64,000 nucleotides of DNA from Rhizobium oryzicola (GTDB lineage Bacteria > Pseudomonadota > Alphaproteobacteria > Rhizobiales > Rhizobiaceae), in the NCBI RefSeq assembly GCF_030504645.1, contig NZ_JAUKWQ010000011.1, positions 1-64,000 on the forward strand. Reading direction: 5' to 3'. Positions 35,585-44,964 of this stretch are shown piece by piece. Each line of letters opens with the position of its first letter. Position 1 is the stretch's first letter. The position numbers and the translations under genes were made by a program. The notes below the pieces were generated by a model. The model did no database searches. It saw only the letters and a list, made by a program, of their open reading frames with translations, and was not told the origin of the DNA.

Positions 35585-36490
35585 CTAAAGCGCGCCGATC
35601 GTTGCGGTATAGACGGCGTAGAGCGATTTCGTCCCCGTGATGAAGAGGCGGTTTCGTCGTGGTCCGCCGAAGCAGAGGTTCGCCACCGTCTGTGGCACCA
35701 GGATCTTGCCGATCAGAGTGCCGTCTGGTGCAAAGCAATGCACGCCGTCGCCCGCGCTGGTCCAGAGATTGCCGTAGATATCGAGCCGGAAACCATCCGG
35801 TATGCCAGCGTTAAGACGGCAGAAGATGCGGCCATTCGAGAGCGTCTTCCCGTCGATCACATCGAACACGCGGATAACCGGTTCTGCCTGTTCATCATGG
35901 CTTCGCGCCGAATCCGCCACATAGAGAAGCTTTTCATCGGGCGAGAAGGCCAGACCGTTCGGCTGACCGAAATCGTTGACCACCGACGTCAGTTCACCCG
36001 TCTGTGGGTCGAGCCGGAAGACGTTGCGATGCGCCTGCTCGGGCTCTGCCTTGTATCCCTCGTAATTTGACATGATGCCGTAGGTCGGATCCGTGAACCA
36101 CACGCTATCATCAGATTTTACCACCACATCATTGGGGGAATTCAGGCGCTTGCCCTGGTACCGGTCGGCCAGAACGGTGATGGTCCCGTCGATCTCGGTG
36201 CGAATGACCCGTCGTCCGCCATGTTCGCAGGAAACAAGGCGACCCTGCCTGTCCCGCGTATTGCCGTTCACGAAATTGCTGGGCTGGCGATAGACCGAAA
36301 CCGGCTGTCCATCCACGTAGCGCAACATGCGCTCGTTGGGGATGTCGCTGAACAAGAGCAGGTTCTGATCCGCGAACCAGACGGGCCCCTCCGTCCAGCG
36401 ACCGCCGCTATAGAGTTCCTCCAGCTCGGCACTGGGAACAATGAGGTGGCGGAAGCGCTGGTCGATGATCTCAAAAGGGGTATCAGACAT
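35585..36490 (-). CDS. SMP-30/gluconolactonase-family lactonase
   Basis: A 301-residue six-bladed beta-propeller of the SGL family, which hydrolyses sugar lactones with a bound divalent metal. The metal Glu sits in GGRWTEGPVWF; further blades show LNSPNDVVVKSDDSVWFTDP, GQPNGLAFSPDEKLLYVADS and IPDGFRLDIYGNLWTS. I use ATG 36488-36490 because upstream sequence is unrelated. It is the last gene of the ribose-class ABC operon, suggesting that the imported sugar is oxidised to a lactone and opened here. Confidence 0.9.
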   Translation of the reverse strand: MSDTPFEIIDQRFRHLIVPSAELEELYSGGRWTEGPVWFADQNLLLFSDIPNERMLRYVDGQPVSVYRQPSNFVNGNTRDRQGRLVSCEHGGRRVIRTEIDGTITVLADRYQGKRLNSPNDVVVKSDDSVWFTDPTYGIMSNYEGYKAEPEQAHRNVFRLDPQTGELTSVVNDFGQPNGLAFSPDEKLLYVADSARSHDEQAEPVIRVFDVIDGKTLSNGRIFCRLNAGIPDGFRLDIYGNLWTSAGDGVHCFAPDGTLIGKILVPQTVANLCFGGPRRNRLFITGTKSLYAVYTATIGAL

Positions 36491-36504
36491 GAGGTGAGCC
36501 TTGA

Positions 36505-37452
36505 TTAGCGGGCGGAGACCCTGCGGCTGGCAGCAATGATGACGGCGATGATGATAAGTCCGGTCAGCATCAGGCGAATGCCTGCGCCGAAGCCGTAGGT
36601 GTTCAGCATCGAAACCACGAGGAACATGAACAGCGAAGCGCCCCAGATGCCGGGCACGTTGGAATTGCCACCCGCGACGGCAGAGCCGCCGATCACGACC
36701 ACCGCAATGGACATGAGCAGATATTCCGCGCCCATATTGAGCGCAGCGCCACCGGAGAAGCAGGCGAGCAGGTAGCCGCAGAGTGCGGCCAGCACCGCGC
36801 AGATAACGTATGTCAGGAACCGCGTTCCATCGACCGGAATCCCGGCCATGCGTGCTGCAAAGGGGCTCTGGCCGATGGCGGAAATCCAGCGCCCATAGAT
36901 GGAACGGTCGAGCAGCCACCAGATGGCGACGGACAGGGTAAGGCCCACCACTGCAATATTCGGTATGCCAAGCGTCATGCCGGTGGTGAAAGCCGAAAGC
37001 TCGTCCGGCGGCTTGATGCGCAGTCCGCGATTGGACCAGATAGCCAGCGACTGTACCAGGAAGCTCATGGAGAGCGTCGCGATGATCGGCGGAATGCGCA
37101 GGAGCTTGATTAGCCCGTAATTTGCGATGCCGACACCAAGCCCGATACCGATGGCGACCAGCAGCCCCGGCAGAATGAGCGAGGCATCCGTATTCATGAA
37201 CTTCAGCGCCAGCGTGCCGGACAGTGTGATCGTCGCCGGAACGGATAGATCCACATTGCCCGGCCCGAGTGTAATCACCAGCATCTGCCCCAGCCCGACG
37301 ATCACGGAAAAGGCAGCAAAGGTCAGTGTTGCCTGTCCGAGGCTGAAAGTGGAGGCGCCACCGGTGAAGAGTACCGTGAGAACAAAGGTTGCGAGAGCGG
37401 CCAGCCAGGACCAGATCCAGGGCTTCGAGAGGGCTGTGTTGAAGATTGTCAT
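36505..37452 (-). CDS. Ribose-class ABC transporter permease 1
   Basis: A 315-residue multi-helix permease of the BPD_transp_2 (RbsC/AraH) family. It has the characteristic FTGGASTFSLGQATLTFAA N-terminal segment, LGPGNVDLSVPA near helix 2, and a late VIGGSAVAGGNSNVPGIWGA loop. It lies 14 bp before the lactonase gene and 9 bp after the second permease. Two different permeases of this family in one operon form a heterodimeric channel. Confidence 0.92.
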   Translation of the reverse strand: MTIFNTALSKPWIWSWLAALATFVLTVLFTGGASTFSLGQATLTFAAFSVIVGLGQMLVITLGPGNVDLSVPATITLSGTLALKFMNTDASLILPGLLVAIGIGLGVGIANYGLIKLLRIPPIIATLSMSFLVQSLAIWSNRGLRIKPPDELSAFTTGMTLGIPNIAVVGLTLSVAIWWLLDRSIYGRWISAIGQSPFAARMAGIPVDGTRFLTYVICAVLAALCGYLLACFSGGAALNMGAEYLLMSIAVVVIGGSAVAGGNSNVPGIWGASLFMFLVVSMLNTYGFGAGIRLMLTGLIIIAVIIAASRRVSAR

Positions 37453-37461
37453 GATCTCACC

Positions 37462-38394
37462 TCACGCCTCACGCCGGGAAAAAATAAGTCGCAGCCCAAG
37501 CACCACGATCAGCACTGCCCCTTGCGCGCCGATCTGCCAATCGGGGGAAATGCGCAGGAAGGAGAGAAAGGAGCCCGCCAGCGTCAGCGTCAGTGCGCCG
37601 ACGACGGCGCCAATGGGCGACACCCGGCCCCCGACAAATTCACCACCGCCGAGGATGACGCCTGCGATGGAAAGCAGCGTATAGCGCAAGGCAATATTGG
37701 CATCTGCCGATGTTGTCAGACCCACCAGCGCCATGCCCGCCAGTACGGAAAAGAAACCGGACAATGCATAGGCTGCAACCTTGATCCGGAGCACCGACCA
37801 GCCGGCGCGCGAGACGGAACGCGCATTGCCGCCCACGCCACGGATCGCAACGCCGAGGGTCGATTTCATCACGATCAGATGCGCCACAATGCCGATGACG
37901 AGGCTTGCGACAATGGCGAAGGGAATGATTGGCGTCTGCGCCGTCATCATGGAGCGAAGCCAGACGGGCGCCTGCCCACCGGGCGAGGGGAGGATCAGCA
38001 CTGCAAGCCCGCCCCAGACGAAGCTCATGCCAAGTGTGACGACGATGGAGGGAAGATCACGCAGGTGGATGATCATGCCCATGAAGGCGTAAGCGGCAAT
38101 AGCTACCGCCAGAATGAATATGCCGAGCAGGGGCGTTGACGGCATATAGACTGCGGTGACGCAAGCGGCGAAGCTGACGAAGGTGCCGATGGAAAGATCG
38201 AGATCGTTGACGGCAATCACTAGCATCTGGGCAATCGTCGCCAGCGCAATCGGCACGGCCAGATTGAACAAGAGATTTAGGCCGAGATAGCTCATGGCGC
38301 GTGGCTGCAGCCAGAAGACCGCCACCAGAAGAACGGCCAGCGAAACCAGCGGGATGAGAAGGCGGATATGGTCGGCGGAGATCTTGATCTTCAT
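37462..38394 (-). CDS. Ribose-class ABC transporter permease 2
   Basis: A 310-residue BPD_transp_2 permease paralogous to the preceding one. It shows VIAVNDLDLSIGTFVSFAAC and the conserved late segment VILGGGEFVGGRVSPIGAVVG. The start overlaps the stop of the ATPase gene by 4 bp, so the two are coupled. Confidence 0.92.
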   Translation of the reverse strand: MKIKISADHIRLLIPLVSLAVLLVAVFWLQPRAMSYLGLNLLFNLAVPIALATIAQMLVIAVNDLDLSIGTFVSFAACVTAVYMPSTPLLGIFILAVAIAAYAFMGMIIHLRDLPSIVVTLGMSFVWGGLAVLILPSPGGQAPVWLRSMMTAQTPIIPFAIVASLVIGIVAHLIVMKSTLGVAIRGVGGNARSVSRAGWSVLRIKVAAYALSGFFSVLAGMALVGLTTSADANIALRYTLLSIAGVILGGGEFVGGRVSPIGAVVGALTLTLAGSFLSFLRISPDWQIGAQGAVLIVVLGLRLIFSRREA

Positions 38395-39842
38395 GCCGCC
38401 TCTCCCGAAAAGGAGGCGGCCAGCACATTGTGCTCACTCACTTCGTCGCCTGAAAGCTCGGCGACAATCGCGCCATCCCGAAAGACATAGACACGGTCGC
38501 ACAGGCAGATTTCGTCCATTTCCGTCGAATACCAGATGAAGGTGCGTCCGGCTTCCGCCTCCGCACGGATGATCGAATAGACATCCTGCTTGGTGCCGAT
38601 ATCGACGCCCCGCATGGGGTCGTCCATCAGCACGATCCGGGCCGGTGTCGAAAGGGCGCGGGCAAACAGCACCTTCTGCTGGTTGCCGCCGGAGAGGGAG
38701 AGAATGGGCAGATGCATGTCTGGCGTGCGGATGGCGGTCTTTTGCTTCCACTCCGCGCCCACCGCATCCTCGTTCGCCGCATGGACGGAAAAGCGTTTCG
38801 ACAGCGCGCCAAGATTGCCGACGGAAAGGTTGCGCAGAATGCTCCAGAGCGGAAAGGTGCCGTTCAGCGCGCGGTCTCCCGCTACGAAGGCGATTTCATC
38901 CGGTCGATGCGGCAGCCAGTTGCTGGAGCGCTCGCGAAACAGCGCAAGCAACATCGCCGTCTGTCCGTGACCGCCAAGTCCTGCAAGCCCGATGACCTCA
39001 CCCTTGCGGGCCTTCAAGCCCAGGCCTGTGCGGGGTGTCGCGGGAATATCGATGACCGTGGGAGATGTGTCGAGGACTGTGCGGACACCGGTACGTGTCT
39101 TTTCCCGAACCACGCTGCCCATCGCTTCGACGAGCGACTTTCCGGTGAATTCGGAGACGGGCCTTGCAGCGACCACGCCGCCATCCTTCATGACGACGAT
39201 GCGTGTGGACGTCGACAGGATTTCGCCGAGAATATGGGAAATGAGGAGGACGGAACCACCGCCGCTCACGAATTTGCGCACATGCGCCAACATCTGTTCG
39301 GCAAGCGCGGAGTCCAGCGAAGATGTCGGCTCATCCAGAATGACCAGTTTCGGCGGTCCGCTGACATCGAGGAAATTGAGGGCGATCTCCACCATCTGCC
39401 GTTCGGCGATGGAAAGCGTGCCAACGGTTGCCGAACAATCCACGCGATTGCCGGGGAAGACTTCCGAAAGCTTCGTTTCGATCAGGGCGAGTGCGCGTTT
39501 GCGCCATCCAAATCCTGTCAGCCCCGCATGCATAAGCCGCGCGTTTTCCACGATGGAAAGATTGGAGCAAAGGGAAAGCTCCTGAAACACGCAGCGAACG
39601 CCGCCGGCTCGGGCGGCGGAAACACCAGTCATGCCCGAAGCCATGCCGCCATAGGAAACACTGCCTTCATGCGGGGTTAGCCCGCCATTAATGACATTGA
39701 CGATGGTAGACTTGCCAGCGCCATTATGCCCGACAAGGCCGACAGCCTCACCAGCGGAAATCTCGAGATCGACACCCGATAGCGCACGGACCGCGCCAAA
39801 GGTTACGCTTGCGCCGCGCACGGCGACAACGGGAGTGGTCAT
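38391..39842 (-). CDS. Ribose-class ABC ATPase with two nucleotide-binding domains
   Basis: A 483-residue RbsA/MglA-type double ATPase. The first half has Walker A GHNGAGKS, signature LSIAERQ and Walker B LVILDEPTS. The second half has the usual degenerate P-loop (GLGGHGQTAML), LSGGNQQKVLFARAL and VLMDDPMRGVD. It powers the two permeases above. The length is a little short for the family, about 500, but both halves are complete. Confidence 0.92.
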   Translation of the reverse strand: MTTPVVAVRGASVTFGAVRALSGVDLEISAGEAVGLVGHNGAGKSTIVNVINGGLTPHEGSVSYGGMASGMTGVSAARAGGVRCVFQELSLCSNLSIVENARLMHAGLTGFGWRKRALALIETKLSEVFPGNRVDCSATVGTLSIAERQMVEIALNFLDVSGPPKLVILDEPTSSLDSALAEQMLAHVRKFVSGGGSVLLISHILGEILSTSTRIVVMKDGGVVAARPVSEFTGKSLVEAMGSVVREKTRTGVRTVLDTSPTVIDIPATPRTGLGLKARKGEVIGLAGLGGHGQTAMLLALFRERSSNWLPHRPDEIAFVAGDRALNGTFPLWSILRNLSVGNLGALSKRFSVHAANEDAVGAEWKQKTAIRTPDMHLPILSLSGGNQQKVLFARALSTPARIVLMDDPMRGVDIGTKQDVYSIIRAEAEAGRTFIWYSTEMDEICLCDRVYVFRDGAIVAELSGDEVSEHNVLAASFSGEAA

Positions 39843-39875
39843 GCCTGAAGTCCGTCCTCACATGTTATAGGGGGT

Positions 39876-39901
39876 GCCGGTCAGCATTTCCGCTGACCGG
39901 C
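39876..39901 (-). terminator. Intercistronic hairpin after the binding-protein gene
   Basis: GCCGGTCAGC and GCTGACCGGC form a 10-bp stem with a 6-nt loop between the binding-protein stop and the ATPase start. Such hairpins can stabilise the 5' transcript segment or partly terminate, so the binding protein is made in excess. Confidence 0.6.
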
Positions 39902-39917
39902 GGGTCCGGAGGCGGAC

Positions 39918-40937
39918 CTATTTTGCGTCTGCAATCACCTTCTCGGCATCAGCCTGGGAATATTCCACATTGGCCACGCCGCCCTTCTGGGTGGATTTCA
40001 GGTTGTCTTCCAGATTGGCCTGGTCGATTCTCAGGAACGGTACGGTCAGATCCTTCTTGACCTGCTTGCCATCGAGGATCTGCTGGGCCACCCAGAAAGC
40101 CAATGTGGAGACGCCGGGCGCAATCGAGACGGACATGGTCTCGTAAGCGTTGGCGTCCTTCTGCTTCTTCCACCACTGCAACTCGTCTTCGCGGTTGCCC
40201 ATGACGATGATCGGCGTCTTGCGCTTGGCGGCCTCGAAAGCCTGCGCCGCGCCATAGCCATCGCCGCCCTGCGTCACGACAGCGGCCACGTCCGGCAGGC
40301 TCGGCAGAACGCCGGCAACAGCGCGCTGTGCCACGTCCTGCGCCCAGTCGCCATGCACGGAACCGACGATCTTGAACTGCGGGAACTGCTTTACCCCCTC
40401 ATGGATGCCGGCCGAGATCTCGTCATCAACGAAAACACCGGCCAGACCGCGGATCTCCAGGAGATTGCCGCCCTGCGGCAGACGCTTGGAAAGATATTCA
40501 ACCTGGCTACGGCCCATTTCCTTGAAGTTGACGGCGATGCGCCAAGCACAGGGTTCGTTGACGATGCCATCGAAGGAAACGACGATGATGCCGGCATCGC
40601 AGGCTGCCTTTACGGCGCCGTTCAACGCCGTGGGCGATGCGGCATTCAGCACGATCGCATCATAGCCCTGAAGGATCATGTTCTGGATCTGCGCGGCCTG
40701 CTCGGTCGCCTGGTTTTCGGCGGTCGTGAAAGCGTCGGCGGCGGCAACCTTCTTGGCCGCCACGGCAGGCTTGGTCACCTTGTCCCAGCTTGTCAGCATG
40801 GCCTGGCGCCAGGAATTGCCGGCATAATTGTTGGAAAGCGCGATCTTCTTGCCAGAGGTATCGGCATTGGCGGCGTGCGGCAGAACGGCAGCAGAAAGCA
40901 CCGCTGCTGTTGCCAGCAGAATGGTCTTGAACGTCAT
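39918..40937 (-). CDS. Ribose-class ABC substrate-binding protein
   Basis: A 339-residue periplasmic sugar-binding protein (Peripla_BP_4). A Sec signal peptide is visible (TILLATAAVLSAAVLPHAANA). The mature part starts KKIALSNNYAGNSWRQAM and contains QIQNMILQGYDAIVLNAASP, DAGIIVVSFDGIV and VTQGGDGYGAAQAF, all family hallmarks. I start at ATG 40935-40937 so that the signal peptide is N-terminal. The first gene of the operon, divergent from the sensor kinase at 41215. Confidence 0.93.
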   Translation of the reverse strand: MTFKTILLATAAVLSAAVLPHAANADTSGKKIALSNNYAGNSWRQAMLTSWDKVTKPAVAAKKVAAADAFTTAENQATEQAAQIQNMILQGYDAIVLNAASPTALNGAVKAACDAGIIVVSFDGIVNEPCAWRIAVNFKEMGRSQVEYLSKRLPQGGNLLEIRGLAGVFVDDEISAGIHEGVKQFPQFKIVGSVHGDWAQDVAQRAVAGVLPSLPDVAAVVTQGGDGYGAAQAFEAAKRKTPIIVMGNREDELQWWKKQKDANAYETMSVSIAPGVSTLAFWVAQQILDGKQVKKDLTVPFLRIDQANLEDNLKSTQKGGVANVEYSQADAEKVIADAK

Positions 40938-41214
40938 GTCTCTCTCCCTTTGTACCCGGCTCCTCGCCGGTCTCGGAAATCGGTCCTCCCCGCTTCCGAA
41001 GAACATTTGCACCAGGGCCTCCAACCCCAGTAAAGCCATCTTCCGTCATGACAGCAGCGCTGCCTAGGGCCAAAACGGCAGAGAACGTGCGTATCTGCGC
41101 ATATAATTTGCGGGTTCCCGCAAGACATGGCAGCCTTCCGAGACGCAAGTTGATAGACGTTCAGCAATCGGCAGGAGGAAGCCGGTAGCGGAACCCGCAT
41201 GGGAGGAATATCAG

Positions 41215-42438
41215 GTGCTCCATTCCGGCGCGCTTCTCGAACAGTATCTGGCGATCTCCAGATTGCTGGCCGGCCAGCTCGACTTCCGATCGGCGATCCA
41301 AGTTGTGGCGCAGGAAATCGCGCACATCATTCCGCACGACCATATGGATGTGTGCATCAAGATGCTGGACGGTCATTTTCATACGGCCCATGAAAGCGGC
41401 ATGGAAACGGACTGGAGCCTGCAGCCGCCATTGCCGCTGGATGGCAGTCCTATTCGCAGTCTGCTGTTCGGCGAGGTGGATATGATGCTGACGGACGATG
41501 CCTGCAACGATCCGCGCTTTCACTTCGAAGGTTCCTTCTCGCACCCGATCATAGAGATGGGGCTGCGCGGCAGGCTGCATGTGCCGCTGAAGGTGCAGGG
41601 GGATGTCATTGGCGCCTTTTCCTGCTCCAGCCGCACCGTCGGCTTTTACGGTCCTGAAGATGTCGAGCGTGCCAGAGCGATTGCGGACCTGCTGGCACCT
41701 TACTTCTTCGCCATCCGTGCCGCCGAGCAGAGCAAGCGATCCGCCATCATCGAGGCGGAAGCGCGAGCGCGGGAGGAGGGGCTTCGCCTTGGTGCGCTGC
41801 GGCTGACGGAGGCATTGGAAACCGAGCGCCAGCGTATCGGCATGGACCTTCACGACCAGACGCTGGCCGACCTGACGCGGCTTGCTCGCCGCATGGAGCG
41901 GCTGTCTCGCACCTCGGATCTGGCGGAGGAAGAGCTGGAGCCGCTGCTGCGTGGGCTTCAGCACTGCATGCAGGATCTGCGGCAGATCATCGAGACAGCG
42001 CAGCCCACGGTGCTGCAATTGTTCGGTTTTGCGCAGGCCGTTGAAACGCATCTTGATCGATCGCTGCGCGACAGCGGGGCCAGTCTCGAATGGGAGCTTG
42101 TCGATGAGGCCGGTGGCGCCTTCGATCTGCTTGAGCAGCCGGTGGCGATCGCACTTTTCCGGATCACGCAAGAGGCCATCAACAATGCCATCCGCCATGG
42201 TCAGGCGGATCATCTGAAAGTGCTCCTGCGCAAGACGGCACGAAGCCTGGTCATCGAAGTACAGGATGATGGCGTGGGTATCGCCCCGTCAGCCAAGAGA
42301 GCCGGTGCTGGTATCGACAATATGCGAACACGTGCGCGGTTGATCTCGGCTCGGTTCGAAGTGGGACGTGGGCCATCCGGCAGGGGAACCACGGTGTCCG
42401 TCCATTTGCCGCTGGTGCGCAGGGAGTTGCAGGCATGA
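41215..42438 (+). CDS. GAF sensor histidine kinase (NarL-type HisKA_3)
   Basis: A 407-residue soluble histidine kinase. Residues 20-165 form a GAF-type sensor, followed by a coiled-coil helix, the dimerisation box ERQRIGMDLHDQTLADLTRL (His213), an N-box EAINNAIRHG, and an ATP-binding DDGVGIAPSAKRAGAGIDNM. The start codon is GTG 41215 with GGGAGGA 7 nt upstream; there is no better ATG. No membrane segment is visible, so it reads an intracellular signal. It overlaps the response regulator by 4 bp and is divergent from the ribose-class ABC operon. Confidence 0.9.
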   Translation: MLHSGALLEQYLAISRLLAGQLDFRSAIQVVAQEIAHIIPHDHMDVCIKMLDGHFHTAHESGMETDWSLQPPLPLDGSPIRSLLFGEVDMMLTDDACNDPRFHFEGSFSHPIIEMGLRGRLHVPLKVQGDVIGAFSCSSRTVGFYGPEDVERARAIADLLAPYFFAIRAAEQSKRSAIIEAEARAREEGLRLGALRLTEALETERQRIGMDLHDQTLADLTRLARRMERLSRTSDLAEEELEPLLRGLQHCMQDLRQIIETAQPTVLQLFGFAQAVETHLDRSLRDSGASLEWELVDEAGGAFDLLEQPVAIALFRITQEAINNAIRHGQADHLKVLLRKTARSLVIEVQDDGVGIAPSAKRAGAGIDNMRTRARLISARFEVGRGPSGRGTTVSVHLPLVRRELQA

Positions 42439-43157
42439 AGGTCTTGGTCATCGAGGACGATCCACTTCACCGTTCCTATCTCAGCGAGGCCGTTCGTGCG
42501 GCCCTGCCGGAATGCCTGCATGTCATCGAAGCGGAAAACGGTCTCGTCGGAGAGAGGCTGGCGCGCGAGAACAAGTTCGCCCACGTAGTGATGGATCTGC
42601 AGATGAATGCCCGCAATGGCATTGAAGCAGCGCGCACGATCTGGAAGGAAAGGCCGGATACGCGCATTCTCTTCTGGTCCAACTATGCCGATGAGGCCTA
42701 TGTGCGCGGTGTCTCACGCATCGTTCCACCCGGCGCGGCCTATGGCTATGTGCTGAAATCCGCCTCCGATGACCGGCTGAAGCTCGCGCTGCGCAGCATC
42801 TTCATCGAAAGCCAGTGCGTGATTGACCGCGAGGTCCGCGGCCTTCAACAAAGGAGCCTCGGTAACTCGAACGGTCTGACGGACAGCGAATATGAAATCC
42901 TTGTCGATATCGCGCTCGGGCTAACGGATCGAGCGATTGCGACCCGGAGAAACCTTTCGCTCCGCAGCGTGCAGAACCGGTTGCAGCGGCTCTACGAGAA
43001 GCTGGAGGTCTATTATCCAGCCGGTGCCGCCGAGGAAGACAATCGTTTCAATCTGCGGGCCCGCGCCGTTTCCATCGCGTTGCTGCGGAAGCTCCTGAAC
43101 TATTCTGCATTGGAACGCGCCGAGGCTGAGTTGTCCGAATGGCTGGCCAGCCACTGA
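42435..43157 (+). CDS. NarL/LuxR-type response regulator
   Basis: A 240-residue regulator. The receiver has acidic residues EDD at 7-9, the phosphoacceptor Asp54 in VVMDLQMNARNG, and a Lys in YVLKSAS. The C-terminal LuxR-type HTH contains LTDSEYEILVDIALGLTDRAIA and RSVQNRLQRLYEKL. ATGA overlap with the kinase gene shows a cognate pair. The likely target is the neighbouring divergent ABC operon. Confidence 0.9.
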   Translation: MKVLVIEDDPLHRSYLSEAVRAALPECLHVIEAENGLVGERLARENKFAHVVMDLQMNARNGIEAARTIWKERPDTRILFWSNYADEAYVRGVSRIVPPGAAYGYVLKSASDDRLKLALRSIFIESQCVIDREVRGLQQRSLGNSNGLTDSEYEILVDIALGLTDRAIATRRNLSLRSVQNRLQRLYEKLEVYYPAGAAEEDNRFNLRARAVSIALLRKLLNYSALERAEAELSEWLASH

Positions 43158-43179
43158 CGGTGCGAGGCGTTTCCGGCCT

Positions 43180-44109
43180 TCATTGGCAGGTACGTAACGG
43201 CTGCAAGTGCGCAAGCGCTTCTTCTGCTTCTGATCGCAAAGGCATGCCGAGCCGCCCGCCGAACACCTTGCACTTCAAGGCGGCCGTTACGGAACCAAGC
43301 CGTATGGCTTCTTCCACGCCGAGACCTTCTGCGACGGCCAAAGCAAATGCGCCGTGGAAGGCGTCGCCCGCTGCAAGTGTGTCGACGGCAATGATGGGCA
43401 GTGCTGGCTGATGCATGATCTGCCGTGTCTGCCTGTCCTGCCACCAGGCGCCGTCCGCGCCAAACGTGATGCAGACAAAGGCCTGAGGAAAACGGGCGGC
43501 TAGCTCGCGGATAAGATTTTCCGGGCTTGAACTTGGAGACTGGGAGCGGGCGGCGGGTTCGGAGAAGATGATGTGATCCGCCTCCCGTGCGAGGCCGTCA
43601 AGGATATCGACCGGGGCCACATCGCCGTCGAGAATGGCGGGAATACCGGCCCGCCTGGCGCTTTTGAGCACCTCGCGCGCAAGTGACGCCCACCGCACAT
43701 CCACCAGTACGGCATCGAACTGGCTCACCCTCGCATCGTCGACAGGCGGCGGGCTTGCATGCAGGCGGTGATCATAGAAGGGGACTATCAGCCGGTCGCC
43801 TTTTTCATCCACGAGAATGGTCGAAAGCGCCGAGGGTGCTTCCGCCACGACCGTCATCTCCGACACATCGACGCCGTCCCGTGCCAGATCATGACGGATA
43901 CGGTTGCCCGTCTCATCCGATCCGACAGCGCCCCAAAGTGTGGCCCTGCCGCCCAGGCGCGCAATCGCGAAGGCCGCGCTGGATGCCATGCCCTCGGCGA
44001 TCTGTACCATGCGGGAGGGCAGTATCTTGCCTTCGCCGCTGGGTAGTTCCTTTACCTGGAAGATGGTGTCGAGTACGGCGGCACCAACACACAGAACATG
44101 CTTGCTCAT
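43180..44109 (-). CDS. PfkB-family sugar kinase (YihV-like)
   Basis: A 309-residue ribokinase-fold kinase. The N-terminal substrate region is VGAAVLDTIFQVKELPSG, and the C-terminal anion-hole/catalytic site is DTLAAGDAFHGAF. The middle segment (LVDVRWASLAREVLKSARRA, then AILDGDVAPVDI and IIFSEPAAR) is strikingly like 6-deoxy-6-sulfofructose kinase YihV. That resemblance may mark subfamily ancestry rather than the same substrate. I start at ATG 44107-44109. It is the last gene of the operon with the MalEFG-type transporter and DapA-like aldolase. A 2-keto-3-deoxy or keto-sugar substrate is possible. Confidence 0.82.
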   Translation of the reverse strand: MSKHVLCVGAAVLDTIFQVKELPSGEGKILPSRMVQIAEGMASSAAFAIARLGGRATLWGAVGSDETGNRIRHDLARDGVDVSEMTVVAEAPSALSTILVDEKGDRLIVPFYDHRLHASPPPVDDARVSQFDAVLVDVRWASLAREVLKSARRAGIPAILDGDVAPVDILDGLAREADHIIFSEPAARSQSPSSSPENLIRELAARFPQAFVCITFGADGAWWQDRQTRQIMHQPALPIIAVDTLAAGDAFHGAFALAVAEGLGVEEAIRLGSVTAALKCKVFGGRLGMPLRSEAEEALAHLQPLRTCQ

Positions 44110-44127
44110 TGCGATCAACGATTGCCC

Positions 44128-44964
44128 TCAGCCACCCTTCACCGCACCGGCGGTCAGCCCGGCAACGATCTGTTTCTGGGCAAACATGGTCAGCAATAGA
44201 ACCGGCAGCGTCACGATCAGGGCGGCAGCCGCCAATGGTCCCCAGCTGACCTGTTCGAAGGAGAGCATGTTGTAGACGGCGACAGGCAGGGTCCGCGTCT
44301 CGCGATTGGCCAGCACGATGCCAAAGACGAAATTGTTCCAAGAGAAGATCAGCGCCAGAATGAAGGACACAACGATGCCGGGCTTGGCGATCGGCAATGC
44401 CACGAGGCGGAAGACCTGCCAGGCGGTGGCGCCATCGATGCTGGCGGCTTCCTCCAGCTCCTTCGGCGTCGTCTCGAAATAGCCGATCATGATCCACACC
44501 ACGATCGGCACCGTCACCACCAGGTGAATGATGATCTGCGGCCAGAGCGTGCCGATCAGATTGACCCACTGGAACAGCAGAAACAGCGGAATGAGGAAGG
44601 AAAGGCCGGGGGTCATGCGGGCGATCATGATGACGATGGCGGATTTTTCCGCCTTCAACCTTGCGATGCCATAGCCGGCGGGAACGCCGATCAGTAGCGC
44701 CAGCAGGGTCGCCGAGCCGGTGACGAGGATCGAATTCCAGAAATAAAGAAGGAAATTATTCTCCTGGAATACCTTGGCATAATTCGACCAGGCAAAATTT
44801 TCCGGAATGAAGATCGGCGGATAGGCGCCGTTGTCGATCTCGTATTTCAGCGACAGCGAGATCATCCAGAGAAAGAACAGGACGACAGGCGAGATCATCA
44901 CCAGGGCAACGAAGAAGAGCCCGATCTTGTCGAGGACACGGTAACTGATAGCAGGCATCTTCAT
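44128..44964 (-). CDS. Sugar ABC transporter permease, MalG type
   Basis: A 278-residue inner-membrane permease (BPD_transp_1). It has six hydrophobic segments, and the EAA loop reads LEEAASIDGATAWQVFRLVALPI. It ends in a short C-terminal KGG, as MalG/UgpE types do. It abuts the MalF-type gene (1-bp overlap). Confidence 0.92.
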   Translation of the reverse strand: MKMPAISYRVLDKIGLFFVALVMISPVVLFFLWMISLSLKYEIDNGAYPPIFIPENFAWSNYAKVFQENNFLLYFWNSILVTGSATLLALLIGVPAGYGIARLKAEKSAIVIMIARMTPGLSFLIPLFLLFQWVNLIGTLWPQIIIHLVVTVPIVVWIMIGYFETTPKELEEAASIDGATAWQVFRLVALPIAKPGIVVSFILALIFSWNNFVFGIVLANRETRTLPVAVYNMLSFEQVSWGPLAAAALIVTLPVLLLTMFAQKQIVAGLTAGAVKGG

